DNA of 47,613 nt from Pseudooceanicola lipolyticus (GTDB lineage Bacteria > Pseudomonadota > Alphaproteobacteria > Rhodobacterales > Rhodobacteraceae): assembly GCF_002786325.1 (NCBI RefSeq), contig NZ_PGTB01000019.1, forward strand, positions 1-47,613, given 5' to 3'. The notes below the pieces were generated by a model. That model was not told where the DNA came from. It did no database searches and saw only the letters and a list, made by a program, of their open reading frames with translations. The position numbers and the translations under genes are program-made. Of this stretch, positions 1 through 10,149 are shown in pieces. Every line of letters starts with the position of its first letter. Position 1 is the stretch's first letter.

Positions 1-339
1 GCCGAGGCGCGCGAGATCGCCGGCACCAAGTTCCTGGCGCAGGTGCTGTCGGGCGTGTCGGGCAAGGATTTGCCGACGCTGATCGACGAACACAAGGCGC
101 GGCTGGGGTCGGGCGCGGTGCTGCTGATCGCCGATACCGGCGGCAAGGCGGCGGTGGCGGCGGGCGTGACCGCCGACTTGACCGAAAAGCTGTCGGCGGT
201 CGATCTTGTCCGCGCCGCGGTGGCGCAGCTGGGCGGCAAGGGCGGCGGTGGCCGCCCCGACATGGCGCAGGGCGGTGGCGCGGATATCGCCCGCGCGCAG
301 GATGCAATCGGAGCCGCCGAGGCGGTGTTGGGAGGATAG
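1..339 (+). CDS. alaS: Alanine--tRNA ligase, C-terminal end (partial)
   Basis: This is the last 112 codons of an open frame that enters from the left edge. Alanyl-tRNA synthetase charges tRNA-Ala in the cytoplasm. The piece ends in the DHHA1/C-Ala module: the stretch around [16 protein letters not shown] is the glycine-rich signature near the C-terminus of AlaS, and the final helix ([16 protein letters not shown]) fits the usual end of the protein. The catalytic and editing domains lie outside the window. The stop codon is followed after three bases by the next gene, whose ribosome-binding site (GGAGG) lies within the last alaS codons, so the two are probably co-transcribed. Confidence 0.95.
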   Translation, partial: AEAREIAGTKFLAQVLSGVSGKDLPTLIDEHKARLGSGAVLLIADTGGKAAVAAGVTADLTEKLSAVDLVRAAVAQLGGKGGGGRPDMAQGGGADIARAQDAIGAAEAVLGG

Positions 340-342
340 GAC

Positions 343-630
343 ATGCCTGCACTCTGGATCGCCCATGTGACGGTGACTGACGAAGAGGCCTATGGCAAAT
401 ACGCCGCGCTGGCGACCGAGGCGATTGCCGCCCATGGCGGAACCTTCATCGCCCGCGGCGGCCGTTTTGTACAACTGGAAGGCCAGGCGCGGCCGCGCAA
501 CGTGGTGGCGCGTTTCCCTTCGGTTGAGGCGGCAGAAGCCTGCTACAATTCCGAGGTCTACCAGCGCGCGCTGAGCCATGCCCGCGACGCGTCGGAACGC
601 GAGCTGATGATCGTCGAGACCAGCGAGTAA
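343..630 (+). CDS. DUF1330 domain protein
   Basis: A 95-residue protein of the DUF1330 family, small ferredoxin-like (dimeric alpha-beta barrel) proteins without an agreed biochemical role. Family features visible are the opening strand PALWIAHVTVTDEEAYGKYA, the HGGTFIARGG segment near residue 32, and the RNVVARFPSVEAAEACYNSEVYQ segment, read as RFPS plus a helix carrying the tyrosine. The start is fixed by GGAGGATAGGAC directly before the ATG. It follows alaS with a 3-bp gap and looks like the last gene of that transcript. The family assignment is firm; the function is unknown. Confidence 0.88.
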   Translation: MPALWIAHVTVTDEEAYGKYAALATEAIAAHGGTFIARGGRFVQLEGQARPRNVVARFPSVEAAEACYNSEVYQRALSHARDASERELMIVETSE

Positions 631-666
631 CGCCCGGCCCTGACAGAATAACGCCCGGCCCTGACA
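628..666 (+). repeat. Short tandem duplication over a stop codon
   Basis: The 18-mer TAACGCCCGGCCCTGACA occurs at 628-645 and again at 649-666, a 21-bp period. The first copy begins with the stop codon of the DUF1330 gene, so the duplication also creates a second in-frame TAA 21 bases downstream. This looks like replication slippage. No function is evident. Confidence 0.9.
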
Positions 667-734
667 AGGGCACCGGGCACGCGGGTGGTGCAAGGTGGTC
701 TAGGGAATTGGCCGGGGCCTGGTGGCCGGGTCGG

Positions 735-757
735 GCGGGCGGCACTGGGCCGCCCGC
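735..757 (-). terminator. GC hairpin downstream of typA
   Basis: GCGGGCGGC and GCCGCCCGC form a perfect 9-bp stem with a 5-base loop, 26 bases beyond the typA stop on the minus strand. There is no T-tract, so it is either a weak terminator or a 3'-end stabilising hairpin. Confidence 0.4.
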
Positions 758-782
758 GCAGTCAGCTCCGCCAGCAGGCAGA

Positions 783-2600
<1,818 letters not shown>

Positions 2601-2665
2601 TTCCGGTGCCTTTGGTGATTCCGCGCCGGACTTATCCTGCTGCGATGCAGAAGGCCAGAGCGCAT

Positions 2666-2736
2666 GGGCCGGAACCGGCCCGACCAGCGGGATCGCGGCG
2701 GTGCAATCCGGCCGGAATGCGCGGGCGGCCGCCCGC
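2666..2736 (-). terminator. Two GC hairpins between the SMR gene and typA
   Basis: GCGGGCGGCCGCCCGC at 2721-2736 is a perfect 16-bp palindrome that starts 5 bases after the SMR gene's stop codon on the minus strand. GGGCCGG-AA-CCGGCCC at 2666-2681 is a second perfect hairpin, 65 bases upstream of the typA start. Neither has a T-tract. They probably end or attenuate the SMR transcript before typA. Confidence 0.4.
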
Positions 2737-2740
2737 AGGC

Positions 2741-3076
2741 CTAGTGGGTGGCGGTGCCCGAAAACAGCTGGATCACCGCGATGCCGGCAATGATCAGCGC
2801 GATGCCCAGCACCGCCGGCAGGTCCAGCGCCTGGCGGAACACCACCCAGCCGATCAGCGCGATGCAGACGATCCCAACCCCCGACCAGACGGCATACAGC
2901 ACGCCGACCGGGATGAATTTCAGCGCCAGCGACAGCAGGTAGAAGGCCACGCCATAGGCCAGCACCACCACAATCGAGGGCCACAGACGGGTGAATTGCT
3001 GGCTGGCCTGCAGTGCGGTCGTGCCGACCGTCTCGGCCACGACCGCAAGCAGAAGATAGACAAAATGAAGCGGCAT
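2741..3076 (-). CDS. Small multidrug resistance (SMR) transporter, EmrE type
   Basis: A 111-residue inner-membrane protein with four hydrophobic helices, the usual SMR size. It carries the SMR hallmarks: Glu15 in [10 protein letters not shown], equivalent to the proton/substrate-binding Glu14 of EmrE, and [10 protein letters not shown] at residues 61-70, matching the EmrE YAIWSGVGIV segment in TM3. [18 protein letters not shown] matches TM4. SMR proteins work as dual-topology dimers exchanging protons for cationic drugs or, in the Gdx subgroup, guanidinium. The WSGVG motif favours the Qac/EmrE subgroup, but substrate cannot be read from sequence. The start at 3076 fits the homologous N-terminus. 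I looked for a guanidine riboswitch upstream and did not find one. A decayed paralogue lies at 4219-4296. Confidence 0.92.
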   Translation of the reverse strand: MPLHFVYLLLAVVAETVGTTALQASQQFTRLWPSIVVVLAYGVAFYLLSLALKFIPVGVLYAVWSGVGIVCIALIGWVVFRQALDLPAVLGIALIIAGIAVIQLFSGTATH

Positions 3077-3220
3077 GGACAGGGCCTCGGAAATTGCGGG
3101 ACTGCCTGCTGTCCGGCGGTCGCAGGCCACGTCCTGTCTACTGACGCCCCTCGGCAAGGTAAAGCGGCGCCGCACGCTGTCTTCGAATTGCTGCGTTTCG
3201 CCGCGTTTCGTATCTCTGCC

Positions 3221-3246
3221 GCGCCCCGGCCCTTGCACCGGGGCGC
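3221..3246 (-). terminator. Perfect 9-bp hairpin between sulfotransferase and SMR gene
   Basis: GCGCCCCGG and CCGGGGCGC form a 9-bp stem with an 8-base loop in the 258-bp gap upstream of the SMR gene. It is 89 bases past the sulfotransferase stop and lacks a T-tract, so either a 3'-end structure of that gene or a leader element of the SMR gene is possible. The rest of the gap shows only a short GCGTTTCG direct repeat near 3193-3210. Confidence 0.35.
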
Positions 3247-3334
3247 GATCTCGTGTCGGTCGATCCGTGCCGCAGCAAGCCCGGACCGGCCGGAATGGAG
3301 ACTGATGCGCCCCTCCGCTGACCGGGGTCCGCCG

Positions 3335-4039
3335 CTATTCGGCGGGCCACAGCCCGGTTGTCAGGAAATGCGCTGCCTCCGCCAGGCTGATCCGCTCGGC
3401 CACGGCGGCGCGGATGCGGTCGCGAACGACCTGCTTGCTGGGCGACAGCGAGGACTGGCTGTTCTTGGCGATGGCGCGCACCCGCTGCCATTCCGCCTCA
3501 TCGAGTTGCATGAGCGGAACGCGCGCGGCGCGCAGCAGGCTGTTGGCCGCCTCCAGCGACCTGTCGTCTGCACCGGTCAGATCCTCAAACCGGATGTGAT
3601 ACCGGCGCTCGTCTGGATAGGCGCGATAGGCGTAAAGCAGTGACAGATAGGCATTCAGTTCGCGCTCGACCGCGATGCGGATATGCCGTTCGGTCACGAT
3701 CAGCCGTTTGCCGAAATCCCTCGCCAGATGCGAGGCAATGGCTTCCACCGGATCGCGGGTGATCAGCAGGAATCGGTCGATCCGGTGATCGTGCTCGTGC
3801 TGCTGGATCTGATTGGTGAAGTGCGACTTGTAAGCGATTGGTTCCGCTTCGCTGATCACGATCAGCCGCGCCTGCTGATTCGGGTTGCGGCTGTGAATGG
3901 GGGTGTCTCGGCTGGCCCCGGGGCAGCCCATGGTTGGCCTTTGCGTGGCATATTCCAGCAGCGCCCTGACCAAGTGATTGCCGCTGCGCGGATAAGAGGC
4001 GACATGCCAGACGGGCATGAACCGGCGTTCGAGCTTCAT
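3335..4039 (-). CDS. Sulfotransferase family protein
   Basis: A 234-residue soluble protein with the two PAPS-binding signatures of the P-loop sulfotransferase fold. The 5'-phosphosulfate loop is SYPRSGNHLVRALL at about residues 15-28, and the 3'-phosphate site is LLITRDPVEAIASHLARD at about 91-108 (the Arg-Asp-Pro and the later Ser). Such enzymes move sulfate from PAPS to hydroxyl or amino groups of carbohydrates or small molecules; the acceptor is unknown here. Start 4039 is supported by GGGAG about 10 bases upstream, while the internal Met8 has no ribosome-binding site. It stands alone between a terminator (4177-4203) and the SMR gene, so is probably monocistronic. A second, distant sulfotransferase lies at 40864-41643. 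Confidence 0.85.
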   Translation of the reverse strand: MKLERRFMPVWHVASYPRSGNHLVRALLEYATQRPTMGCPGASRDTPIHSRNPNQQARLIVISEAEPIAYKSHFTNQIQQHEHDHRIDRFLLITRDPVEAIASHLARDFGKRLIVTERHIRIAVERELNAYLSLLYAYRAYPDERRYHIRFEDLTGADDRSLEAANSLLRAARVPLMQLDEAEWQRVRAIAKNSQSSLSPSKQVVRDRIRAAVAERISLAEAAHFLTTGLWPAE

Positions 4040-4176
4040 GACGGTCGAACTCCCGCCCGGGCGAGGGGGCCGCCGTGTCGTTTTTTTATACTCATACTGC
4101 TCTCGCGTTGCTGTCGTACCCGCCTTAAACGCGGCCGATTTGACATTCCGTCGCTACATTGCGGCGCTTTTCCGTC

Positions 4177-4203
4177 AAAAAAATCGGGGGCCAAGCGCCC
4201 CCG
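4177..4203 (-). terminator. Rho-independent terminator (minus strand)
   Basis: CGGGGGC and GCCCCCG pair as a 7-bp stem with a 5-base loop. On the minus strand this is followed by ATTTTTTT. It lies directly below the SMR relic and above the sulfotransferase, so it ends whatever still starts at the relic's old promoter. Confidence 0.8.
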
Positions 4204-4218
4204 TCTGCAACCGCGATG

Positions 4219-4296
4219 CTGGCTGGCCTCCAGCGCCAAGGTGCCAACGGTTTAGGCCACCAGCGCAAGAACAAGGTACAGGTATTGCGGGGGCAT
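4219..4296 (-). pseudogene. Decayed N-terminus of a second SMR transporter gene
   Basis: Read from the ATG at 4296 the frame gives MPPQYLYLVLALVA, then a TAA stop (4252-4254), then TVGTLALEASQ. Against the intact SMR protein at 2741-3076, 17 of the first 26 positions are identical without gaps. The stop replaces exactly codon 15, the essential membrane glutamate, and could come from one base change (GAA to TAA). After codon 26 similarity ends and the sequence runs into the terminator at 4177-4203. The remaining three transmembrane helices are gone. Either a deletion joined an old SMR start to a terminator, or the 14-residue hydrophobic peptide is now a leader or small-protein gene. The homology is seen directly; the history is inferred. 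Confidence 0.75.
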
Positions 4297-4596
4297 GGGG
4301 GAAATCCTGTTGCTGACGTGGAGAATTGGCGGCCGCAGCCGGGGCGCACCCTGTCCAGCGGTGCCATTGGTGCGGATAAAGCCGATGCCGCCGGTCTTTG
4401 AAACGTCGTGATTTGCCCCGGTTGTCGCCGCATTCTGCGGGTTTGGTTTTACAGCCGCGATGGTGCGGCGGTGTGTGGAAATTGCAGCGACACCCGGTGT
4501 TCTGGAACCGGGTGCGGCCGTTTCAATTGACGAGTTTAGGCGCGAAAGGCCCTATACCGGCAATCGAGCGCAGAACGTAAAAAGCGAGGCAGAGCG

Positions 4597-6405
4597 ATGA
4601 AACTGGAGCTTGTCGGCAGCCGGGCCGTGATCGAGGCCGCGGGGATCGACGGGGGCGTGGCCGACCCCGACATCACCACCCTGACCAACGGCAATATCCT
4701 GGTCTCGTGGACGGAATATTTGTCGCAGCCCACGGATCTGTTCGACGATACCGACGGCGCGGTCTTCGCGCAGGTCCTGGACAGCGACGGCACCGCGATC
4801 AGCGAAATCATTCAGATCAACGATTACACGCCGCATGACCAGCACGGCCCGCAGGTTGTGGCCATTGCCGGCGGCGGGTTCGGCATCAGCTGGACCAACA
4901 CCGCCACCTATGGCGACGATCCCGCCGATTCCGACATCTTCATGAAGTTCTTCTTCGCCGATGGCAGTGAGATCGAGAACCTGTTTCTCGATGTGCAGGA
5001 GGATTCTCCCGGCACCGATCTGGTGACCGACGTGGTGCAAGAGATCGTGCCGCTCAGCGAAGATCGTTTTGCGATGGTACGCTCACAGGCCGACAGCGAG
5101 GGCGCTTCGGCCTATATCTTTGATTCCGGTGCCACCGTCACCTTTGGCCTGTCCGGCTCGATCGACGATGTCGCCCAGCTGGCCAATGGCAATATCGTGG
5201 TCGCCGGGGTGGAAAACGCGGCGGCAAATTACGACCGGATCCGCCTGGAGATGTTCAGCGACCGGTTCCGCGCACCCGACGATATCGACGGGGTCTATTC
5301 CTCGCTGAAATTCTATATCAACGGCACCCGCGACACGTTGAAGGCGGCGGACAACCTGGAACTGGCCGCGCTTGGCGGCGGCGGCTTCGCGCTGGCCTAT
5401 GTCGAACAGGTGGATGACGACAAATCCACCATCCGGTTGGCAATCCTGAGCGACGAGGCGCTGAAACAATCCGACCGCCCGGAGCTAACGCGTGATTATT
5501 CCTTCGACAGCGAAAAGGCCGAATTCGACATGATCGGCCTGTCGGGCGGCGGTCTGGCCATGGCGGTGTCGCGGCCGGATACCGGCGCCACCGGCACCGG
5601 GGTCGATATTCTGCTGTTTGATGCCAATGGCGAGCTGAAGACAACGTTGATGGCCAGCACCAGCGATGCAGGCGACCAGGCCAACCCGGCGCTGACCGAA
5701 TTGGCGGATGGCCGCATCGCGCTGGCCTATACCGACCTGTCCGACACCGGCACCGCCGGTGCCGCGACGCCGCTGCGCCTGTCTTTCTTCGAGGTGACCG
5801 GCGGCACCGCCAAGCTGTTCGGCACCGCTGGCGACGACGTGCTGGCCGGGGTGGGTGGAAACGACCGCATTCTTGGCGGTGACGGCGACGACACCATCCG
5901 CGGCCGCAATGGCAATGACCGTTTGTTCGGCGAGGATGGCAATGACCAGCTGCTGGGCGGCAATGGCAAGGATGCGCTGCGCGGGGGCGGGGGCAATGAC
6001 ACCCTGCTGGGCGGCTCCGGTCATGACGGGCTGGGCGGCGGCGCCGGGCGCGACCGGCTGGAAGGCGGCGCCGGGCGCGACATCCTGGGCGGCGGCGCCG
6101 GCAATGACCGGCTGATCGGCGGCGCCGGCGACGATTGGCTGAAGGGCGGCGCCGGCAATGACCTGATGAAAGGCGGCGGCGGCAGCGACACTTTCCATTT
6201 CGTGCGGGGCCGGTCCGGCACCGACACGGTACAGGATTTCGACGCCGCCGAGGACATCCTGTCGATCAATCTGCGCGGCGGAAAGGCCGCGCAGGTGGAG
6301 GTCGAAGCCTCGGGCGGCGACACGGTGGTCAGCTTCGGTTCGGCCTCGGTGACGCTGCAGGATGTGACCCTGGCCAAGGCCGATATCGATTTCCTGTTCA
6401 GCTGA
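4597..6405 (+). CDS. RTX calcium-binding repeat protein, predicted type I secretion substrate
   Basis: A 602-residue acidic protein without an N-terminal signal peptide. Residues about 409-533 form a block of glycine/aspartate nonapeptides of the GGxGxDxLx type (GGNDRILGG, GDDTIRG, GNDRLFGED and so on) that bind Ca2+ as a parallel beta-roll after export. The C-terminal 70 residues (SDTFHFVRG...VQDFDAAEDILSINL...ADIDFLFS) are the usual uncleaved type I secretion signal region. The first 400 residues contain about six spaced repeats of the form L-x-NG-x-I-x-V-SW (near 27, 88, 190, 260, 308, 366), suggesting a beta-propeller-like domain. No protease or lipase motif is visible. No ABC exporter or membrane-fusion gene is in the window, so it must use a transporter encoded elsewhere. 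A strong terminator follows. Confidence 0.88.
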   Translation: MKLELVGSRAVIEAAGIDGGVADPDITTLTNGNILVSWTEYLSQPTDLFDDTDGAVFAQVLDSDGTAISEIIQINDYTPHDQHGPQVVAIAGGGFGISWTNTATYGDDPADSDIFMKFFFADGSEIENLFLDVQEDSPGTDLVTDVVQEIVPLSEDRFAMVRSQADSEGASAYIFDSGATVTFGLSGSIDDVAQLANGNIVVAGVENAAANYDRIRLEMFSDRFRAPDDIDGVYSSLKFYINGTRDTLKAADNLELAALGGGGFALAYVEQVDDDKSTIRLAILSDEALKQSDRPELTRDYSFDSEKAEFDMIGLSGGGLAMAVSRPDTGATGTGVDILLFDANGELKTTLMASTSDAGDQANPALTELADGRIALAYTDLSDTGTAGAATPLRLSFFEVTGGTAKLFGTAGDDVLAGVGGNDRILGGDGDDTIRGRNGNDRLFGEDGNDQLLGGNGKDALRGGGGNDTLLGGSGHDGLGGGAGRDRLEGGAGRDILGGGAGNDRLIGGAGDDWLKGGAGNDLMKGGGGSDTFHFVRGRSGTDTVQDFDAAEDILSINLRGGKAAQVEVEASGGDTVVSFGSASVTLQDVTLAKADIDFLFS

Positions 6406-6425
6406 AATGCTGAACCGCTGAAACC

Positions 6426-6455
6426 AAAAACGGGGGCGCGAGCCCCCGTTTTTTT
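6426..6455. terminator. Bidirectional Rho-independent terminator
   Basis: ACGGGGGC and GCCCCCGT form a perfect 8-bp stem with a 4-base loop, preceded by AAAAA and followed by TTTTTTT (sharing the last stem base). It serves the RTX gene on the plus strand and the convergent isocitrate dehydrogenase on the minus strand. Confidence 0.92.
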
Positions 6456-6489
6456 GTTGCGATCAAACGCTGCGCAACCCGCGCGCCGC

Positions 6490-7704
6490 CTAACCGGCCA
6501 GCGCCTTGTTCAGGTTCTCGTCGATCTTCTCCAGGAAGCCCATCGTGGTCAGCCAGCCCTGGTCAGGGCCGACCAGCAGCGCCAGGTCCTTGGTCATGAA
6601 ACCGCTTTCGACGGTCTGCACCACCACCTGTTCCAGCGTCTCGGCAAAATGTTTCAGCGGTGCGTTGCCATCCAGCTTGGCGCGGTGTTTCAGCCCGCCG
6701 GTCCAGGCATAGATCGAGGCGATGGAATTGGTCGAGGTCGCCTCGCCCTTCTGATGCTGGCGGTAATGGCGGGTGACGGTACCATGCGCCGCCTCAGCCT
6801 CGACGATCTTGCCATCCGGCGTCATCAGCTGCGAGGTCATCAGCCCGAGCGAGCCGAACCCCTGCGCGACGGTGTCGGATTGCACGTCGCCGTCATAGTT
6901 CTTGCAGGCCCAGACAAAGCCGCCATTCCATTTCATGCAGCAGGCGACCATGTCGTCGATCAGCCGGTGTTCGTACCAGATGCCCTTTTCCTTGAACCGG
7001 TCGGCGAATTCCTCGTCGAACACCTTCTGGAACAGCAGCATGAATTGCCCGTCATACTGTTTCAGAATGGTGTTCTTGGTCGACAGGTACAAAGGCCAGC
7101 CCAGCTCCAGCGCGTAATTCATCGAGGCGCGGGCAAAATCCAGGATCGACTGGTCGAGATTGTACATCCCCATGTACACGCCGGCCGAAGGCGCCTTGTA
7201 CACCTCTTCCTCGATCACCGTGCCGTCCTCGCCGACAAATTTCATCGACAGCGTGCCGGCGCCGGGAAACTTGAGATCGGTTGCCTTGTACTGATCGCCA
7301 AAGGCGTGGCGGCCGATCACGATCGGCTTGGTCCAACCCGGCACCAGGCGCGGCACGTTCTTGCAGATGATCGGCTGGCGGAAGACAACGCCGCCCAGGA
7401 TGTTGCGGATGGTGCCATTGGGCGAACGCCACATCTTCTTGAGGCCGAATTCCTCGACCCTTGCCTCGTCGGGGGTGATGGTGGCGCATTTGATGCCGAC
7501 GCCGACCTCCTTGATCTTCTCGGCTGCGTCGATGGTGATCTGGTCCTCGGTGCGGTCGCGCTCCTCGATGCCCAGGTCGTAATAGAGCAGATCGATGTCC
7601 AGGTAGGGCAGGATCAGCTTTTGTTTGATGAAATCCCAGATGATCCGGGTCATCTCGTCACCGTCGAGTTCGACGACGGGGTTGTCCACCTTGATTCTGC
7701 TCAT
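6490..7704 (-). CDS. icd: NADP-dependent isocitrate dehydrogenase, dimeric eukaryote-like type
   Basis: A 404-residue enzyme that converts isocitrate to 2-oxoglutarate and CO2 with NADP+ in the TCA cycle. It begins [23 protein letters not shown] and has the substrate-loop [19 protein letters not shown]. The metal and catalytic region includes [19 protein letters not shown] and the [13 protein letters not shown] cofactor segment. Length and motifs match the subfamily shared with eukaryotic cytosolic and mitochondrial IDH, common in alphaproteobacteria. Start 7704 has AAGGAGA 7 bases upstream; the 26 extra upstream codons do not look like protein. It lies 133 bp downstream of a second, unrelated monomeric IDH in the same orientation. 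Confidence 0.96.
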   Translation of the reverse strand: MSRIKVDNPVVELDGDEMTRIIWDFIKQKLILPYLDIDLLYYDLGIEERDRTEDQITIDAAEKIKEVGVGIKCATITPDEARVEEFGLKKMWRSPNGTIRNILGGVVFRQPIICKNVPRLVPGWTKPIVIGRHAFGDQYKATDLKFPGAGTLSMKFVGEDGTVIEEEVYKAPSAGVYMGMYNLDQSILDFARASMNYALELGWPLYLSTKNTILKQYDGQFMLLFQKVFDEEFADRFKEKGIWYEHRLIDDMVACCMKWNGGFVWACKNYDGDVQSDTVAQGFGSLGLMTSQLMTPDGKIVEAEAAHGTVTRHYRQHQKGEATSTNSIASIYAWTGGLKHRAKLDGNAPLKHFAETLEQVVVQTVESGFMTKDLALLVGPDQGWLTTMGFLEKIDENLNKALAG

Positions 7705-7837
7705 CCCGGCTCTCCTTGGCGGGGGCGCATGGCCCGTTTTGGTTTCAACTCCGTGACGTGCCCGGCAATCTGCCGGTTCCATTCTTCCAGTTGGGGGCGG
7801 CGCGGGCGCAGGTCGCCCGCACCGCCCGGTCTGTCGA

Positions 7838-10042
7838 TCAGCCGATGATGCCGTTCAGCGTGGCGCTGGGGCGCATCACCGCGGCCATCTTGGCCGGATC
7901 GGCGTGGTAATAGCCGCCGGTATCGGCCGGGGCACCCTGCACCGCGGCCAGTTCGCCGGTGATCTTCGCCTCGTTCTCGGCCAGCGCCTTGGCGATCGGG
8001 GCGAATTCGGCGGCCAGCTCGGCATCGTCGCTCTGCGCGGCCAGCGCCTCGGCCCAATAGCGTGCAAACCAGTAATGGCTGTCGCGGTTGTCGGGCTCGC
8101 CCACCTTGCGGCTGGGGCTGCGGTCATGGTCCAGGATGCCCTGGGTCGCCGCATCCACCGCGTCGCCCAGCACCTGCGCCTTCTTGTTGCCCTTGGCCTC
8201 GGCCAGGAACTTGAAGCTTTCGCCCAGGGCGCAGAATTCGCCCAGGCTGTCCCAGCGCAGGTGGTTTTCCTCCTGCAGCTGCTGCACATGTTTGGGGGCC
8301 GAGCCGCCGGCGCCGGTTTCGAACAGCCCGCCGCCATTCATCAGCTTGACGATGGACAGCATCTTGGCGCTGGTTGCCAGTTCCAGGATCGGGAACAGGT
8401 CGGTCAGATAGTCGCGCAGCACGTTGCCGGTGATGGCGATGGTGTTCTCGCCCTTGGTGATGGTTTCCAGTGAGGCAATGGTCGCCTCTCGGGGCGCCAT
8501 GATCTCGAATTTGTCTTCCACACCCTTGGCTTGCAGGATCGGCTTCACGTAGTTGATCAACTCGGCATCATGGGCGCGGTTCGCGTCCAGCCAGAAGATC
8601 GCGCGATAGCCGGTCAGCCGCTGGCGGTCGATGGCCAGGTTGACCCAGTCCTCGATCGGCGCCTTGCGGGTCGAGGCCGACCGCCAGATATCGCCGGCAT
8701 CGACCGCGTGTTCATGCAGGACGGTGCCATCGTCCAGGATCATCTTGACCGTGCCCGCCGCCGGGATCTCGAAGGTGGTGGGGTGGCTGCCGTATTCCTC
8801 GGCCTTCTGCGCCATCAGGCCCAGGTTCTGCACCGTGCCGGCGGTGGCCGGGTTCAGCTTGCCATGTTGCTTGAAGAACTTGATGGTGGCGTCATAGACC
8901 GGCGCATAGGAATTGTCGGGGATCACGCAGTTGGTGTCGTGTTCCTTGCCGTCCGGGCCCCAGCCCTTGCCGCCGGCGCGGATCAGCGCCGGCATCGAGG
9001 CGTCGATGATCACGTCGGAAGGCACATGCAGGTTGGTGATGCCGCGATCGGAATTCACCATGTACATCGGCGGGCGTTCGGCCATGCAGGCCTCGATTGC
9101 GGCCATGATCTCGGCATCGTCCTTGACCCGTTCCAGCAGCGCGCCGAGCCCGCCATTGGGATTCACCCCAAGTTCCCTCATCTTGTTGCCATGGGCCTCG
9201 AAGACCGGCGCCAGCCAGGCCTTGACCGCGTGGCCGAAGATGATCGGGTCCGAGACCTTCATCATCGTTGCCTTCATGTGCAGCGAGAACAGCGTGCCTT
9301 CCGCCTTGGTCGCCTCGATCTGTTCGGCCAGGAAGGCATCCAGAGCCGCCGCCGACATGAACGTGGCATCGACCACGGTGCCGGCGGGATATTTGATGCC
9401 GTCTTTCAGTACGGTTTCGCCATCGGCGGTTTCCAGCACGATCTTGGCGGTGGCGGCAGAACCCAGCGTTGCCGATTTCTCGTTCGAGAAGAAATCGCCG
9501 CCGGACATCGAGGACACCACGGTCTTGCTGTCGCCGGTCCAGTCGCCCATGCGATGCGGGTTGGCCTGGGCGAATTTCTTCACCGCGACGGCGGCGCGGC
9601 GGTCCGAGTTGCCCTCGCGCAGCACCGGGTTCACCGCCGACCCCTTGATGCTGTCATACTTGGCGCGCACCGCCTTTTCCGCATCGGTCGTCGGTTCATA
9701 GGGATAATCGGGCAGGGCATAGCCCTGCGCCTGCAGCTCTTTCACCGCCGCCACCAGCTGCGGTTCCGAGGCCGAGATATTGGGCAGCTTGATGACATTG
9801 GCCTCGGGCGTCTTCACCAGCTCGCCCAGTTCGGCCAGGTCGTCCGAGATCCGCTGTGCCTCGGTCAGCGCCTCGGGGAAGGTGGCCAGGATGCGGCCCG
9901 CCAGCGAGATGTCCTTGGTGCCCACCGTCACGTCTGCCGCGGCGGCAAAGCGCTGGATGATCGGCAAAAGCGAGGCGCTGGCCAGTTCCGGCGCTTCGTC
10001 GACCTTGGTGTAGATGATGTCGGGAGTGGTGTTTTCTGCCAT
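7838..10042 (-). CDS. NADP-dependent isocitrate dehydrogenase, monomeric type
   Basis: A 734-residue monomeric isocitrate dehydrogenase, a separate family of about 740 residues that does the same reaction as the dimeric enzyme. Recognisable segments are [24 protein letters not shown], read around residues 145-170, [35 protein letters not shown], and the C-terminal [13 protein letters not shown]. Start 10042 is supported by AAAGGGCGCAAA; the open frame upstream of it has no family similarity. A near-perfect 18-bp palindrome (10112-10129) lies 70 bases above the start and may be an operator. Having both IDH types side by side suggests differential control, for example at different growth rates, carbon source or redox demand; that is inference. 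Confidence 0.96.
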   Translation of the reverse strand: MAENTTPDIIYTKVDEAPELASASLLPIIQRFAAAADVTVGTKDISLAGRILATFPEALTEAQRISDDLAELGELVKTPEANVIKLPNISASEPQLVAAVKELQAQGYALPDYPYEPTTDAEKAVRAKYDSIKGSAVNPVLREGNSDRRAAVAVKKFAQANPHRMGDWTGDSKTVVSSMSGGDFFSNEKSATLGSAATAKIVLETADGETVLKDGIKYPAGTVVDATFMSAAALDAFLAEQIEATKAEGTLFSLHMKATMMKVSDPIIFGHAVKAWLAPVFEAHGNKMRELGVNPNGGLGALLERVKDDAEIMAAIEACMAERPPMYMVNSDRGITNLHVPSDVIIDASMPALIRAGGKGWGPDGKEHDTNCVIPDNSYAPVYDATIKFFKQHGKLNPATAGTVQNLGLMAQKAEEYGSHPTTFEIPAAGTVKMILDDGTVLHEHAVDAGDIWRSASTRKAPIEDWVNLAIDRQRLTGYRAIFWLDANRAHDAELINYVKPILQAKGVEDKFEIMAPREATIASLETITKGENTIAITGNVLRDYLTDLFPILELATSAKMLSIVKLMNGGGLFETGAGGSAPKHVQQLQEENHLRWDSLGEFCALGESFKFLAEAKGNKKAQVLGDAVDAATQGILDHDRSPSRKVGEPDNRDSHYWFARYWAEALAAQSDDAELAAEFAPIAKALAENEAKITGELAAVQGAPADTGGYYHADPAKMAAVMRPSATLNGIIG

Positions 10043-10111
10043 TTTGCGCCCTTTCGATCCGGCCTTGCGACTTGCCGCGTCTCTACCGCAACGGGGCGCG
10101 CGAGGGAAGAG

Positions 10112-10129
10112 GGTATGCCATGGTATACC
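10112..10129. promoter_or_regulatory. Near-perfect palindrome upstream of monomeric IDH
   Basis: GGTATGCCATGGTATACC differs from its own reverse complement at only one base pair (positions 6 and 13). It lies in the 107-bp gap upstream of the monomeric IDH start. The form resembles operators of GntR/FadR-type regulators built on TGGTATACCA, but no such regulator is encoded in the window. Confidence 0.5.
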
Positions 10130-10149
10130 GTATTTCCACCCCGGTTCGG

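Larger units (their letters stand above)
4040..4596. other. 557-bp intergenic region between sulfotransferase and RTX gene
   Basis: There is no intact gene here. It holds, on the minus strand, a decayed SMR gene start (4219-4296) and a Rho-independent terminator (4177-4203). An AT-rich stretch near 4080-4090 (TTTTTTTATACTCATACTG on the plus strand) could carry the sulfotransferase -10 element. The right-hand 200 bases are the leader of the RTX gene, ending in AAAAAGCGAGGCAGAGCG before its ATG. Longer open frames in both directions have no recognisable protein character. Confidence 0.7.

Noticed and set aside
2601-2984. N-terminal extension of TypA in the open frame
   Set aside because: TypA proteins begin at the [16 protein letters not shown] segment; the upstream frame overlaps the SMR gene.
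3077-3334. Guanidine or other riboswitch upstream of the SMR transporter
   Set aside because: I looked for paired ACGR-loop hairpins and the ykkC core on the minus strand and found neither; only a plain GC hairpin is present.
5821-6195. Regular 27-base periodic repeats that could look like a repeat array or CRISPR
   Set aside because: They are the codons of RTX nonapeptides in a long open frame; there are no spacers.
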